A stretch of DNA of 64,000 bases from contig CACSKA010000004.1 of assembly GCA_902706205.1 (NCBI GenBank), forward strand, positions 186,001 to 250,000, in the 5' to 3' direction. Numbering within the stretch: the stretch's first letter is position 1; each line of letters begins with the position of its first letter. The DNA is from Chryseobacterium sp. 18061. GTDB taxonomy: Bacteria; Pseudomonadota; Gammaproteobacteria; Enterobacterales; Enterobacteriaceae. Below, piece by piece: positions 37,190 to 45,113 of the stretch. Below the pieces are notes generated by a model. That model did no database searches. It saw only the letters and a program-made list of their open reading frames with translations, and had not been told where the DNA came from. The translations under genes and the position numbers were made by a program.

Positions 37190-37900
37190 ATGATTATTAA
37201 AAGATGCAATGGCTACCGGGGTGGTATCTACCCGGCATCTGTTTTTGTGTGGATGTCTCTTGCGACATCAGCTTTCGCCTGGCAACAGGAATATATCGTT
37301 ACTGACCCACAAAGTAATATGCCGGAACGCTATACCTGGGATAGCGATCACCAACCGCGTTATGACGACATTCTGGCGGAACGCATCAGCGCGACGCAAG
37401 TTCAGCCGGGTATGGCGATGAATCAACCCGATGATACCCCGCTGGATGCGACCCGCACGCTGAGCATGGTCTGGAATATTCCGTTGACTGCCCTGTTCAC
37501 GACCGGGCCGGTGGCGAGTTGGCATTATGATGGATCTGCCACGTCGACCTGGAATGAATTTGGCGACAGCGGGACCAGCACCACGGCGCTGACTGACCCG
37601 ATGTGGCACGCCAGCAGCAGCACGCTGGGCTGGCGTCTCGACTCGCAGCCGCTGTGGGGTGTGCATCCGTGGGCGCAAATCAGCTATAACCAGCAGTTTG
37701 GCGATAATCAATGGAAGTCACAGTCGGGCCTGAACCGCACGCCGACATCCACGCAGGACGGAAATTGGTTCGACGTCACCGTGGGCGCCGATATGCTGCT
37801 TAATCAGCACGTTGCGGCGTATGCGTCACTGTCCCAGGCCGATAATATGAGCGAAGGAGCCAATTATCTCTACATCATGGGATTGAGTGCTCGCTTTTAA
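37190..37900 (+). CDS. yhjY: Autotransporter beta-domain-like outer membrane protein YhjY
   Basis: A 236-residue protein matching E. coli YhjY in context and in its start (MIIKRCNGYRGGIYP). An N-terminal signal sequence ends near SAFA (about residue 30). The mature part alternates aromatic and polar residues in beta-strand fashion and ends in Arg-Phe, the usual outer-membrane barrel terminus. It is predicted to be a small beta-barrel; the function is unknown. A CGGAG ribosome-binding site precedes the start. It is divergent from tag. Confidence 0.85.
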   Translation: MIIKRCNGYRGGIYPASVFVWMSLATSAFAWQQEYIVTDPQSNMPERYTWDSDHQPRYDDILAERISATQVQPGMAMNQPDDTPLDATRTLSMVWNIPLTALFTTGPVASWHYDGSATSTWNEFGDSGTSTTALTDPMWHASSSTLGWRLDSQPLWGVHPWAQISYNQQFGDNQWKSQSGLNRTPTSTQDGNWFDVTVGADMLLNQHVAAYASLSQADNMSEGANYLYIMGLSARF

Positions 37901-38007
37901 CATGTTGTTATCGTCATAAATACATCTTCAATTTCATTTGTTCACAGTGTTTACGCGCTCTGTCGTGATAGTTAACACTAACCTCTCCCGCGTTTTTATT
38001 TTGGCAA

Positions 38008-38038
38008 TGTCATTCATTCTCCTCTCAGTGCATTTCAT
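38008..38038 (+). promoter_or_regulatory. YpdB-type direct repeat before yhjX
   Basis: TGTCATTCAT (38008-38017) and TGCATTTCAT (38029-38038), separated by exactly 11 bases. The E. coli pyruvate-sensing YpdA/YpdB system activates yhjX through GGCATTTCAT-N11-GGCATTTCAT. The downstream repeat matches at 9 of 10 positions, the upstream one at 6 of 10, and the spacing is conserved. Confidence 0.6.
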
Positions 38039-38132
38039 TCCGCACTGACGGCAGTTCATGCCTTTTTTAACCCAGCCTGAAATACACTTCGTTATTTTAG
38101 CTGCAGTTAATTTTGATAAGGCATCTACGCCC

Positions 38133-39335
38133 ATGAATACTGCAATCCGTCCTTCTACCCGCTGGCTGACGCTGGTTGGAACCATCATCACCCAGTTTGC
38201 ACTCGGTTCGGTTTATACCTGGAGCCTGTTTAACGGCGCGCTGTCCGAAAAGCTCGATGAACCTATCAGCCAGGTCGCATTTTCCTTCGGTCTGTTAAGC
38301 CTCGGTCTGGCCATTTCCTCGTCCATAGCCGGTAAACTGCAAGAGCGTTTTGGCGTGAAGCGCGTCACTATGGCCTCCGGGATCCTGCTCGGCCTGGGCT
38401 TCTTCCTCACCGCACATGCTAACAATCTGATGATGCTGTGGTTGAGCGCCGGGGTGCTGGTTGGTCTGGCGGACGGAGCGGGTTATCTGCTGACGTTGTC
38501 GAACTGCGTAAAATGGTTCCCGGAACGTAAAGGGCTGATTTCCGCGTTTTCCATTGGCGCGTATGGCCTGGGTAGCCTGGGCTTCAAATTCATCGACAGC
38601 CAGCTGCTGGTGAGCGTCGGCCTGGAAAAAACCTTTATCATCTGGGGCGCGATTGTGCTGGTGATGATTGTGTTTGGCGCAACGCTGATGAAAGATGCGC
38701 CGCTGCAGGAGGTTAAAACCACCAACGGCGTGGTAGAAAACGACTTCAGCCTTGCACAGTCAATGCGTAAACCACAGTACTGGATGCTGGCGGTGATGTT
38801 CCTGACTGCCTGCATGAGTGGTCTGTACGTGATTGGCGTGGCGAAAGATATTGCCCAGGGCATGGTGCATCTGGACGTAATGACGGCCGCGAACGCGGTC
38901 ACCGTGATTTCCATCGCCAACCTGAGTGGCCGTCTGGTACTCGGTATTCTGTCCGACAAAATTGCTCGTATCCGTGTTATCACCATCGGTCAGGTGATTT
39001 CCCTGGTTGGTATGGCGGCGCTGCTGTTTGCTCCGCTGAATGCGATGACCTTCTTCGCAGCGATTGCCTGCGTGGCCTTCAACTTTGGCGGCACCATTAC
39101 CGTGTTCCCGTCGCTGGTGAGCGAGTTCTTCGGCCTGAATAATCTGGCGAAAAACTACGGCGTGATTTATCTCGGTTTTGGGATTGGTAGCATCTGCGGT
39201 TCGATCATTGCGTCCCTGTTCGGCGGTTTCTACGTGACCTTCTGCGTCATCTTCGCGCTGCTGATTTTGTCTCTGGCGCTGTCGACCACCATTCGTCAGC
39301 CAAATTGTGCAGTGTTTGAAGAGGCTCATGCCTGA
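38133..39335 (+). CDS. yhjX: YhjX, pyruvate-inducible MFS transporter
   Basis: 400 residues from the ATG at 38133 (MNTAIRPSTRWLTLVGTIIT), close to E. coli YhjX (402); upstream in-frame codons are leader. It is an oxalate/formate-antiporter-type major facilitator with about 12 helices (FALGSVYTWSLFNGAL, GKLQERFGVKRVTMASGILL, ILSDKIARIRVITIGQVISL). In E. coli it is the main target of YpdA/YpdB and has been linked to pyruvate transport. A matching YpdB-type repeat lies upstream. Confidence 0.93.
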   Translation: MNTAIRPSTRWLTLVGTIITQFALGSVYTWSLFNGALSEKLDEPISQVAFSFGLLSLGLAISSSIAGKLQERFGVKRVTMASGILLGLGFFLTAHANNLMMLWLSAGVLVGLADGAGYLLTLSNCVKWFPERKGLISAFSIGAYGLGSLGFKFIDSQLLVSVGLEKTFIIWGAIVLVMIVFGATLMKDAPLQEVKTTNGVVENDFSLAQSMRKPQYWMLAVMFLTACMSGLYVIGVAKDIAQGMVHLDVMTAANAVTVISIANLSGRLVLGILSDKIARIRVITIGQVISLVGMAALLFAPLNAMTFFAAIACVAFNFGGTITVFPSLVSEFFGLNNLAKNYGVIYLGFGIGSICGSIIASLFGGFYVTFCVIFALLILSLALSTTIRQPNCAVFEEAHA

Positions 39336-39386
39336 TATTGAACGGCATAACCCCTGCCGGTAACACATTCCTGCCATAAATCTTCC

Positions 39387-39423
39387 GATCCGGGCCATTA
39401 TTTTTGTAAATATTGCCCGGATC
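39387..39423. repeat. Inverted repeat after yhjX
   Basis: Perfect 9-bp arms GATCCGGGC/GCCCGGATC enclose a 19-base AT-rich loop. It is a possible yhjX terminator or mRNA 3' stabiliser, although no T-run follows. Confidence 0.4.
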
Positions 39424-39579
39424 ACACTTCCTGATGACACTTTTCTCCTGCGCTATGGTCTACTCACTGCGCTTATAGACGTTTCTCATAACTGTTCCTT
39501 ACGCGATTACCTAGTCTACTTACTGTCATGCCGATAGCTAAGTCGGTTTTTTGTGCCCCTTTTCCCAGGGTTTGCTTGC

Positions 39580-41262
39580 ATGAATTATATTAAATCTTTA
39601 ACACAACAGCGGTTGTGCCTGTTCCTCGCCTTGTATATCGGTCTGTTCCTTAACGGCGCGGTATTGGTCAGAAGACTGACGGGCTATCTCGAAAATCCTA
39701 CGTTCGTAAATGGAATTTTTGCCATTATCGAAATTTGCGGCTCGGTACTGGTGACATTCTGCCTACTGCGCTTGATCTCTATCTTGGGCCGTCGCCCTTG
39801 GCAGATTCTGACCTCGCTGGTGGTCATTATCTCCGTTGCCGCCAGCTACTACATGACCTTTATGAACGTCGTCATTGGCTACGGCATCGTTGCCTCGGTG
39901 ATGACCACCGATGTTGATCTGTCAAAAGAGGTCATCGGCCAAGGCCTGATGATGTGGACGGTGCTGGCAAGTTTGCCGCCGCTGTTCTTTATCTGGAGCA
40001 ACCGTTGCCGCTATACGCTGCAACGCCAACTACGTACTCGCGGGCAGCGCGTGCGTAATATCGCCGTGGTGGTGATGGCTGGCCTACTGGTCTGGGCCCC
40101 GATCCGATTAATGGACCGTCACCAGAAACAGGTTGAGAAAACGTCTCAGGGCGATGCGCCGAGCTACGGTGGCATCATTGCCAATTCCTATCTGCCGTCG
40201 AACTGGGTATCCGCGCTGGGCCTGTACGCCTGGGCGCAGGTCGATGAATCATCCGACAGTCGCTCCCTGATTAACCCGGCGAAAAAATTCACCTATGTGG
40301 CACCGGGGAAAGACCTGGATGACACCTATGTGGTGTTCATCATCGGCGAAACCACCCGCTGGGATCACATGGGCATTCTGGGCTATGACCGGAATACCAC
40401 ACCGAAGCTGTCCCAAGAGAAAAACCTGGTTGCCTATCGCGGCACGTCCTGCGACACCGCGACTAAGCTCTCATTGCGCTGCATGTTTGTACGCGAGGGC
40501 GGGGCAGAGAATAACCCTCAGCGTACGCTGAAAGAGCAGAACGTCTTTGCGGTGTTGAAACAGCTGGGCTTTAGCTCAGACCTGTTCGCCATGCAGAGTG
40601 AAATCTGGTTCTACAGCAACACCATGGCTGACAACATTGCTTATCGCGAGCAGATTGGCGCCGAGCCGCGTAACCGTGGCAAAGACGTGGCGGACAAACT
40701 GCTGCTGCCGGAAATTGCGCAGTCGCTGGAAAGCCATCCGAACGGCAAGCATTTGATCATCCTGCATACCAAGGGCTCGCACTGGAGTTACTACCAGCGC
40801 TACACCCGTGATTTTGCAAAATGGCAGCCGGAGTGCGTTGGCATCAACGACGAATGCAGTAAGAAGGAGATGATCAATGCTTATGACAACTCGGTGTTGT
40901 ACGTGGATACCTTCATCAGTGATGTGCTGAATCAGCTGCGCGATAAGAAGGCAATCGTCTTCTATGCCGCCGACCACGGTGAGTCGATCAACGAGAAAGA
41001 GCACCTGCACGGTACGCCACGCATGCTGGCTCCACCTGAGCAGTTCCGTGTGCCGATGCTGGTATGGATGTCCGATAAGTATCTGGAAAATCCAGCGCAT
41101 CAGCAGGCGTTTACGCAGCTGAAAAAGGAAGCTGACATGAAGGTACCGCGTCGTCACGTGGAACTGTATGACACCATCATGGGTTGTCTCGGATACACTT
41201 CGCCAGACGGCGGGATTAACGAGAATAACAACTGGTGTCACGTCCCGGCTAAAAGCCAGTAA
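39580..41262 (+). CDS. eptB: Kdo2-lipid A phosphoethanolamine 7''-transferase EptB
   Basis: 560 residues from the ATG at 39580 (MNYIKSLTQQRLCLFLALYI); E. coli EptB has 563. About five N-terminal transmembrane helices (residues 10-170) precede a periplasmic sulfatase-like catalytic domain. Metal and nucleophile motifs are FIIGETTRWDHMGILGYDRN (about 253-272), the Thr in CDTATKLSLRCMF (about 293-295), HTKGSH, and YAADHGESINEKEHLHGTPR. It adds phosphoethanolamine to the outer Kdo of LPS. In E. coli it is under sigma-E and repressed by the sRNA MgrR; I could not confirm either signal here. Confidence 0.95.
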   Translation: MNYIKSLTQQRLCLFLALYIGLFLNGAVLVRRLTGYLENPTFVNGIFAIIEICGSVLVTFCLLRLISILGRRPWQILTSLVVIISVAASYYMTFMNVVIGYGIVASVMTTDVDLSKEVIGQGLMMWTVLASLPPLFFIWSNRCRYTLQRQLRTRGQRVRNIAVVVMAGLLVWAPIRLMDRHQKQVEKTSQGDAPSYGGIIANSYLPSNWVSALGLYAWAQVDESSDSRSLINPAKKFTYVAPGKDLDDTYVVFIIGETTRWDHMGILGYDRNTTPKLSQEKNLVAYRGTSCDTATKLSLRCMFVREGGAENNPQRTLKEQNVFAVLKQLGFSSDLFAMQSEIWFYSNTMADNIAYREQIGAEPRNRGKDVADKLLLPEIAQSLESHPNGKHLIILHTKGSHWSYYQRYTRDFAKWQPECVGINDECSKKEMINAYDNSVLYVDTFISDVLNQLRDKKAIVFYAADHGESINEKEHLHGTPRMLAPPEQFRVPMLVWMSDKYLENPAHQQAFTQLKKEADMKVPRRHVELYDTIMGCLGYTSPDGGINENNNWCHVPAKSQ

Positions 41263-41267
41263 TGAGA

Positions 41268-41284
41268 CGGCGAGTTTCTCGCCG
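41268..41284 (+). terminator. Stem-loop after eptB
   Basis: A 7-bp stem CGGCGAG/CTCGCCG with a TTT loop right after the eptB stop. No T-run follows, so termination may be weak or Rho-dependent. Confidence 0.45.
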
Positions 41285-41311
41285 ATCGACAAGGCTTTTG
41301 CTGAAAAGGGA

Positions 41312-41340
41312 TTGACGGGGCCGAATCGCAGCAGTAACAT
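41312..41340 (+). promoter_or_regulatory. Promoter of the tRNA-Pro gene
   Basis: TTGACG (41312-41317), exact 17-bp spacer, TAACAT (41335-41340), followed by a GC-rich discriminator typical of stringently controlled stable-RNA promoters. The mature tRNA begins only 12 bases later. An inverted repeat GGGCCGAAT/ATTCGGCCC (41318-41347) overlaps spacer and -10 region. Confidence 0.7.
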
Positions 41341-41352
41341 TCGGCCCGCATT

Positions 41353-41429
41353 CGGCGAGTAGCGCAGCTTGGTAGCGCAACTGGTTTGGGACCAGTGGGT
41401 CGGAGGTTCGAATCCTCTCTCGCCGACCA
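41353..41429 (+). tRNA. tRNA-Pro, anticodon UGG
   Basis: 77 nt, folding as a complete cloverleaf: acceptor CGGCGAG/CTCGCCG, D-stem GCGC/GCGC, anticodon stem ACTGG/CCAGT with loop TTTGGGA (anticodon TGG at 41387-41389), T-arm GGAGG-TTCGAAT-CCTCT, and encoded CCA end. The sequence looks identical to E. coli proM (UGG), yet it occupies the eptB-dppA position where E. coli has proK (CGG). Confidence 0.96.
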
Positions 41430-41439
41430 CATTCGAAAA

Positions 41440-41466
41440 AGCCCGCTTATTTAAGCGGGCTTTTTT
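41440..41466 (+). terminator. Terminator of the tRNA-Pro gene
   Basis: A 10-bp stem AGCCCGCTTA/TAAGCGGGCT with a 2-base loop, followed by six T residues. Confidence 0.9.
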
Positions 41467-41506
41467 ACGTCTGTAGCCCGGAGAGGATGAAGAAGCTCCG
41501 GGGGAA

Positions 41507-41645
41507 GGAGGTTCGAGACGAGCGAAGCGAGACAACGTTGCTTTAGCAACGGCCCGCAGGGCGAGCCACGTAGTGGCGAGTTATCCTCTCTCGCCGACCA
41601 CATTCGAAAAAACCGCTCTTTTGAACGGTTTTTTTACGTCTGTAG
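41507..41645 (+). repeat. Partial duplicate of the tRNA-Pro 3' end, interrupted by a hairpin-rich segment
   Basis: GGAGGTTCGA (41507-41516) and ATCCTCTCTCGCCGACCA (41583-41600) repeat the tRNA T-arm and 3' end (41402-41429). They are split by a 66-nt insert (41517-41582) at the point within the T-loop. The insert contains three consecutive hairpins: CGTTGCT/AGCAACG, GCCC/GGGC and GCCAC/GTGGC. After the tRNA end the duplicate continues ACATTCGAAAAA, then a second terminator (41611-41637) and ACGTCTGTAG, as after the real tRNA. Confidence 0.85.
41611..41637 (+). terminator. Second terminator after the tRNA 3' duplicate
   Basis: Stem AACCGCTC/GAACGGTT (one mismatch) with a TTTT loop, then a long T-run. 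Confidence 0.75.
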
Positions 41646-41699
41646 TTCTTCGCGTGTTCGCCCCTCGAGGGTACTTTTTCCTGGCCTGCGTCCGGTAGT

Positions 41700-41730
41700 G
41701 TAGGCCCGGTAAGTGCAGCGCCACTGGGTA
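41700..41730 (+). repeat. REP-like element upstream of dppA
   Basis: GTAGGCCCGGTAAGTGCAGC then GCCACTGGG. It closely resembles the REP copy at 43994-44024 after dppA. Confidence 0.6.
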
Positions 41731-42279
41731 CTTACCGGCTTCTATCTTGACGCTGAAACATCACAAAATCCTCTGCCCAGAGGCTCCCCGCTGTCAGTTA
41801 ACTATTTTGTGACATATTCCATTGTATTTTTTTATATTTGGTTAGCCTTTTTCTTGCGTTTCTTATGGATAACATCAGCATTTTCAGCTGTGCGTTTTAA
41901 CGTTCACGCTATTAATCGCTCAGATTATCGCCATCGAGGAAGAAATTTTTATCATTTCGCACAATTGTTAATCACTGGTTATTTCCGGGTGTGAAGATGA
42001 TTATGCTGCTGTTAACCCCGTAGCATAAATTTCCCTGCTGAGAATCCCCTTCCGAAGTTTTTTTAATCTTTGCCTGAGGATTCTCACCGCTGATGTAAAT
42101 CCCGGTTACCTGTATTGACGTTTGCACATTCTGTTGACAGATTGTAGGGCATGAGGGGCATTTCAGGGAGAATCTGCGCTGCTACTCAGTTGCTCTTCTG
42201 AAAGGAATCTCCAACCCTTTTAACGCCTTCGGGCACTACCGAACAGACCGGTTAAAAAACAAAAAAAGGTCTGGCGGAA

Positions 42280-42301
42280 AACACAACAAACAAACATCAC
42301 A
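42280..42301 (+). promoter_or_regulatory. Probable GcvB sRNA target site in the dppA leader
   Basis: The CA-rich run ACACAACAAACAAACATCAC lies just before the dppA ribosome-binding site. In E. coli and Salmonella the GU-rich region R1 of GcvB pairs with such a CA-rich stretch and represses dppA translation. Confidence 0.7.
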
Positions 42302-42315
42302 TTTGGAGCAGAATA

Positions 42316-43923
42316 ATGAGTATTTCCTTGAAAAAGTCAGGGATGCTGAAGCTTGGTCTTAGCCTTGTGGCCTTGACTGTGGCGGCAAGCGTGCAGGCTA
42401 AAACCCTGGTTTACTGTTCTGAAGGCTCGCCGGAAGGCTTTAACCCACAGCTGTTCACCTCTGGTACGACTTACGACGCAAGCTCCGTGCCTATCTACAA
42501 CCGTCTGGTTGAATTCAAAACCGGCACCACGGAAATTATTCCGGGTCTGGCAGAGAAGTGGGATGTCAGCGCCGACGGCAAAACCTATACCTTCCACCTG
42601 CGCCCAGGCGTTAAGTGGCAGGACAACAAAGATTTCAAACCGACGCGTGACTTAAACGCCGATGACATCGTGTTCTCCTTCGATCGTCAGAAAAACGACA
42701 AAAACCCGTACCACAAAGTGTCTGGCGGCAGCTATGAATACTTTGAAGGCATGGGCCTGCCGGACCTGATAAGCGAAGTGAAGAAAGTGGACGATAATAC
42801 CGTTCAGTTCGTGCTGACGCGTCCAGAAGCACCGTTCCTCGCCGACCTGGCGATGGACTTTGCATCGATTCTGTCAAAAGAATATGCAGACAACATGCTG
42901 AAAGCCGGCACGCCGGAAAAAATCGACCTGAACCCAATCGGTACCGGTCCATTCCAGCTGCTGCAGTACCAGAAAGACTCTCGTATCCTGTATAAAGCGT
43001 TCCCGGGCTACTGGGGTACCAAACCGCAAATCGACCGCCTGGTGTTCTCTATCACCCCAGATGCGTCCGTACGTTACGCCAAACTGCAGAAAAACGAATG
43101 TCAGGTGATGCCGTACCCGAACCCGGCAGACATCGCTCGCATGAAGCAGGACAAAAACATCAACCTGCTGCAGCAGGCTGGCCTGAACGTGGGCTATCTC
43201 TCCTTTAACACTGAGAAGAAACCGCTGGATGACGTGAAAGTTCGTCAGGCGCTGACTTATGCGGTGAACAAAGAGGCGATTATCAAAGCCGTTTATCAGG
43301 GCGCGGGCGTTGCTGCCAAGAACCTGATCCCACCAACCATGTGGGGCTATAACGACGATGTGAAGGATTACACCTACGATCCGGAAAAAGCCAAAGCGCT
43401 GCTGAAAGAATCTGGCCACGCTGATGGTTTCAGCATTGACCTGTGGGCGATGCCGGTCCAGCGTCCGTACAACCCGAATGCTCGCCGTATGGCTGAGATG
43501 ATTCAGGCTGACTGGGCGAAAGTAGGCGTGAAAGCCAACATCGTGACCTACGAGTGGGGCGAGTACCTGAAACGCGCCAAATCGGGTGAGCATCAGACCG
43601 TCATGATGGGCTGGACCGGTGATAATGGGGATCCGGATAACTTCTTCGCGACCCTGTTCAGCTGTGCCGCGGCGAAAGACGGTTCAAACTACTCTCGCTG
43701 GTGTTATAAGCCGTTTGAAGACCTGATTCAGCCTGCACGTGCTGCTGAAGATCACAACAAGCGTATTGAACTGTACAAACAGGCTCAGGTAGTGATGCAT
43801 GACCAGGCTCCGGCGCTGATCATTGCTCACTCCACCGTGTACGAGCCAGTGCGTAAAGAAGTCAAAGGCTATGTGGTTGATCCATTAGGTAAGCACCACT
43901 TCGAGAACGTCTCCATCGAATAA
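42316..43923 (+). CDS. dppA: Periplasmic dipeptide-binding protein DppA
   Basis: A 535-residue SBP family 5 protein, the same as E. coli DppA. A 28-residue signal peptide ends SVQA before KTLVYCSEGSPEGFNPQ. Family features include YNRLVEFKTGTTEIIPGLAE, LRPGVKWQDNKDFKPTRDLN and VRQALTYAVNKEAI. It binds dipeptides, and also heme and 5-aminolevulinate in E. coli, and delivers them to DppBCDF. TTTGGAGCA provides the ribosome-binding site. A hairpin and a REP pair separate it from dppB, which should favour high DppA levels. Confidence 0.98.
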   Translation: MSISLKKSGMLKLGLSLVALTVAASVQAKTLVYCSEGSPEGFNPQLFTSGTTYDASSVPIYNRLVEFKTGTTEIIPGLAEKWDVSADGKTYTFHLRPGVKWQDNKDFKPTRDLNADDIVFSFDRQKNDKNPYHKVSGGSYEYFEGMGLPDLISEVKKVDDNTVQFVLTRPEAPFLADLAMDFASILSKEYADNMLKAGTPEKIDLNPIGTGPFQLLQYQKDSRILYKAFPGYWGTKPQIDRLVFSITPDASVRYAKLQKNECQVMPYPNPADIARMKQDKNINLLQQAGLNVGYLSFNTEKKPLDDVKVRQALTYAVNKEAIIKAVYQGAGVAAKNLIPPTMWGYNDDVKDYTYDPEKAKALLKESGHADGFSIDLWAMPVQRPYNPNARRMAEMIQADWAKVGVKANIVTYEWGEYLKRAKSGEHQTVMMGWTGDNGDPDNFFATLFSCAAAKDGSNYSRWCYKPFEDLIQPARAAEDHNKRIELYKQAQVVMHDQAPALIIAHSTVYEPVRKEVKGYVVDPLGKHHFENVSIE

Positions 43924-43935
43924 TTAAAAATGTAA

Positions 43936-43953
43936 GGGGTACGCGAGTACCCC
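43936..43953 (+). terminator. Hairpin after dppA
   Basis: A perfect 7-bp stem GGGGTAC/GTACCCC with a GCGA tetraloop, 12 bp after the dppA stop. No T-run follows; it is more likely an mRNA stabiliser or partial terminator inside the operon. Confidence 0.6.
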
Positions 43954-43957
43954 TCTA

Positions 43958-44024
43958 TGCCCGGCGACGCTGCGCCTGCACGGGCCTACGAATGTAGGCC
44001 GGGTAAGCGCGGCGCCACCCGGCA
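43958..44024. repeat. REP pair (BIME-like) between dppA and dppB
   Basis: Two GC-rich palindromic units in opposite orientation: GCCCGGCGACGCTGCGCCTG then CACGGGCCTAC, and GTAGGCCGGGTAAGCGCGGC then GCCACCCGGC. Such elements commonly separate a highly expressed binding-protein gene from its permease genes. Confidence 0.75.
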
Positions 44025-44084
44025 GTTGTGAGCAATACAGACGTGCTGTCGCCAGGCAGAGCGTCATGAGAGAGAATCCGGGTT

Positions 44085-45104
44085 ATGTTGCAGTTCATCC
44101 TCCGACGTCTGGGATTAGTCATCCCGACCTTTATCGGTATCACCCTGCTGACCTTTGCCTTTGTCCATATGATCCCCGGTGACCCGGTGATGATTATGGC
44201 CGGTGAGCGCGGTATTTCCCCTGAGCGTCACGCACAGCTTCTGGCTGCCATGGGCCTTGATAAGCCAATGTGGCAACAGTATCTCCATTATATCTGGGGC
44301 GTTCTTCACGGCGATTTAGGGATCTCGCTGAAGAGCCGTCTGCCGGTATGGGACGAATTCGTTCCGCGTTTTAAAGCCACGCTGGAACTCGGCGTCTGCG
44401 CTATGATTTTCGCCATTGCCGTCGGTATTCCTGTGGGTGTGCTGGCTGCGGTCAAACGCGGTTCTATCTTCGATCACACCGCGGTGGGTATCGCATTAAC
44501 CGGTTACTCCATGCCTATCTTCTGGTGGGGCATGATGCTCATCATGCTGGTGTCGGTACAGCTGAACCTGGCACCGGTCTCAGGACGTATCAGCGATGCG
44601 GTGTTCCTCGATGACACGCTGCCGCTAACGGGTTTCATGCTGATTGATACCGCTATCTGGGGTGAACCGGGTAACTTCATTGATGCCGTCGCACACATGG
44701 TTCTGCCTGCGGTGGTGCTCGGCACCATCCCTCTGGCGGTTATCGTGCGTATGACCCGTTCGGCGATGCTGGAAGTGCTCGGCGAAGACTATATCCGTAC
44801 CGCGCGTGCGAAGGGCCTGACCCGGATGCGCGTCATCATTGTGCATGCGCTGCGTAATGCCATGCTGCCAGTGGTGACGGTTATCGGTTTGCAGGTCGGC
44901 ACGCTGTTGGCGGGTGCGATTCTGACCGAAACGATCTTCTCCTGGCCGGGCCTTGGGCGCTGGCTGATTGATGCCCTGCAGCGCCGTGATTATCCGGTTG
45001 TGCAAGGCGGGGTCCTGCTGGTTGCGACGATGATTATCCTCGTTAACTTGCTGGTCGACCTGCTGTACGGCGTGGTGAACCCGCGTATTCGTCATAGGAA
45101 GTAA
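44085..45104 (+). CDS. dppB: Dipeptide ABC transporter permease DppB
   Basis: A 339-residue inner-membrane permease, the same as E. coli DppB. It begins MLQFILRRLGLVIPTFIGIT and has about six helices. The conserved EAA-type coupling loop lies near LGEDYIRTARAKGLTRMRVI (about 226-245), followed by HALRNAMLPVVTVIGLQ. It pairs with DppC to form the channel for dipeptide and heme import. Confidence 0.98.
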   Translation: MLQFILRRLGLVIPTFIGITLLTFAFVHMIPGDPVMIMAGERGISPERHAQLLAAMGLDKPMWQQYLHYIWGVLHGDLGISLKSRLPVWDEFVPRFKATLELGVCAMIFAIAVGIPVGVLAAVKRGSIFDHTAVGIALTGYSMPIFWWGMMLIMLVSVQLNLAPVSGRISDAVFLDDTLPLTGFMLIDTAIWGEPGNFIDAVAHMVLPAVVLGTIPLAVIVRMTRSAMLEVLGEDYIRTARAKGLTRMRVIIVHALRNAMLPVVTVIGLQVGTLLAGAILTETIFSWPGLGRWLIDALQRRDYPVVQGGVLLVATMIILVNLLVDLLYGVVNPRIRHRK

Positions 45105-45113
45105 GGGGCCATC

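Larger units (their letters stand above)
41646..42315. promoter_or_regulatory. dppA upstream region
   Basis: 670 bp without a convincing gene; a 93-codon open frame at 41713-41994 has no homology I recognise. Contents: a REP-like element (41700-41730); a 9-bp inverted repeat TGAGAATCC/GGATTCTCA (42039-42047, 42078-42086); promoter-like hexamers TTGACG (42115-42120) and TTGACA (42134-42139), near where the E. coli dppA promoter lies, about 165-200 bp before the gene; and a CA-rich GcvB-type target just before the start codon. Exact transcription start not determined. Confidence 0.5.

Noticed and set aside
41713..41994. 93-codon open frame upstream of dppA
   Set aside because: It starts within a REP-like element, lacks a ribosome-binding site and shows no recognisable family; the AT-rich region better fits a regulatory leader.
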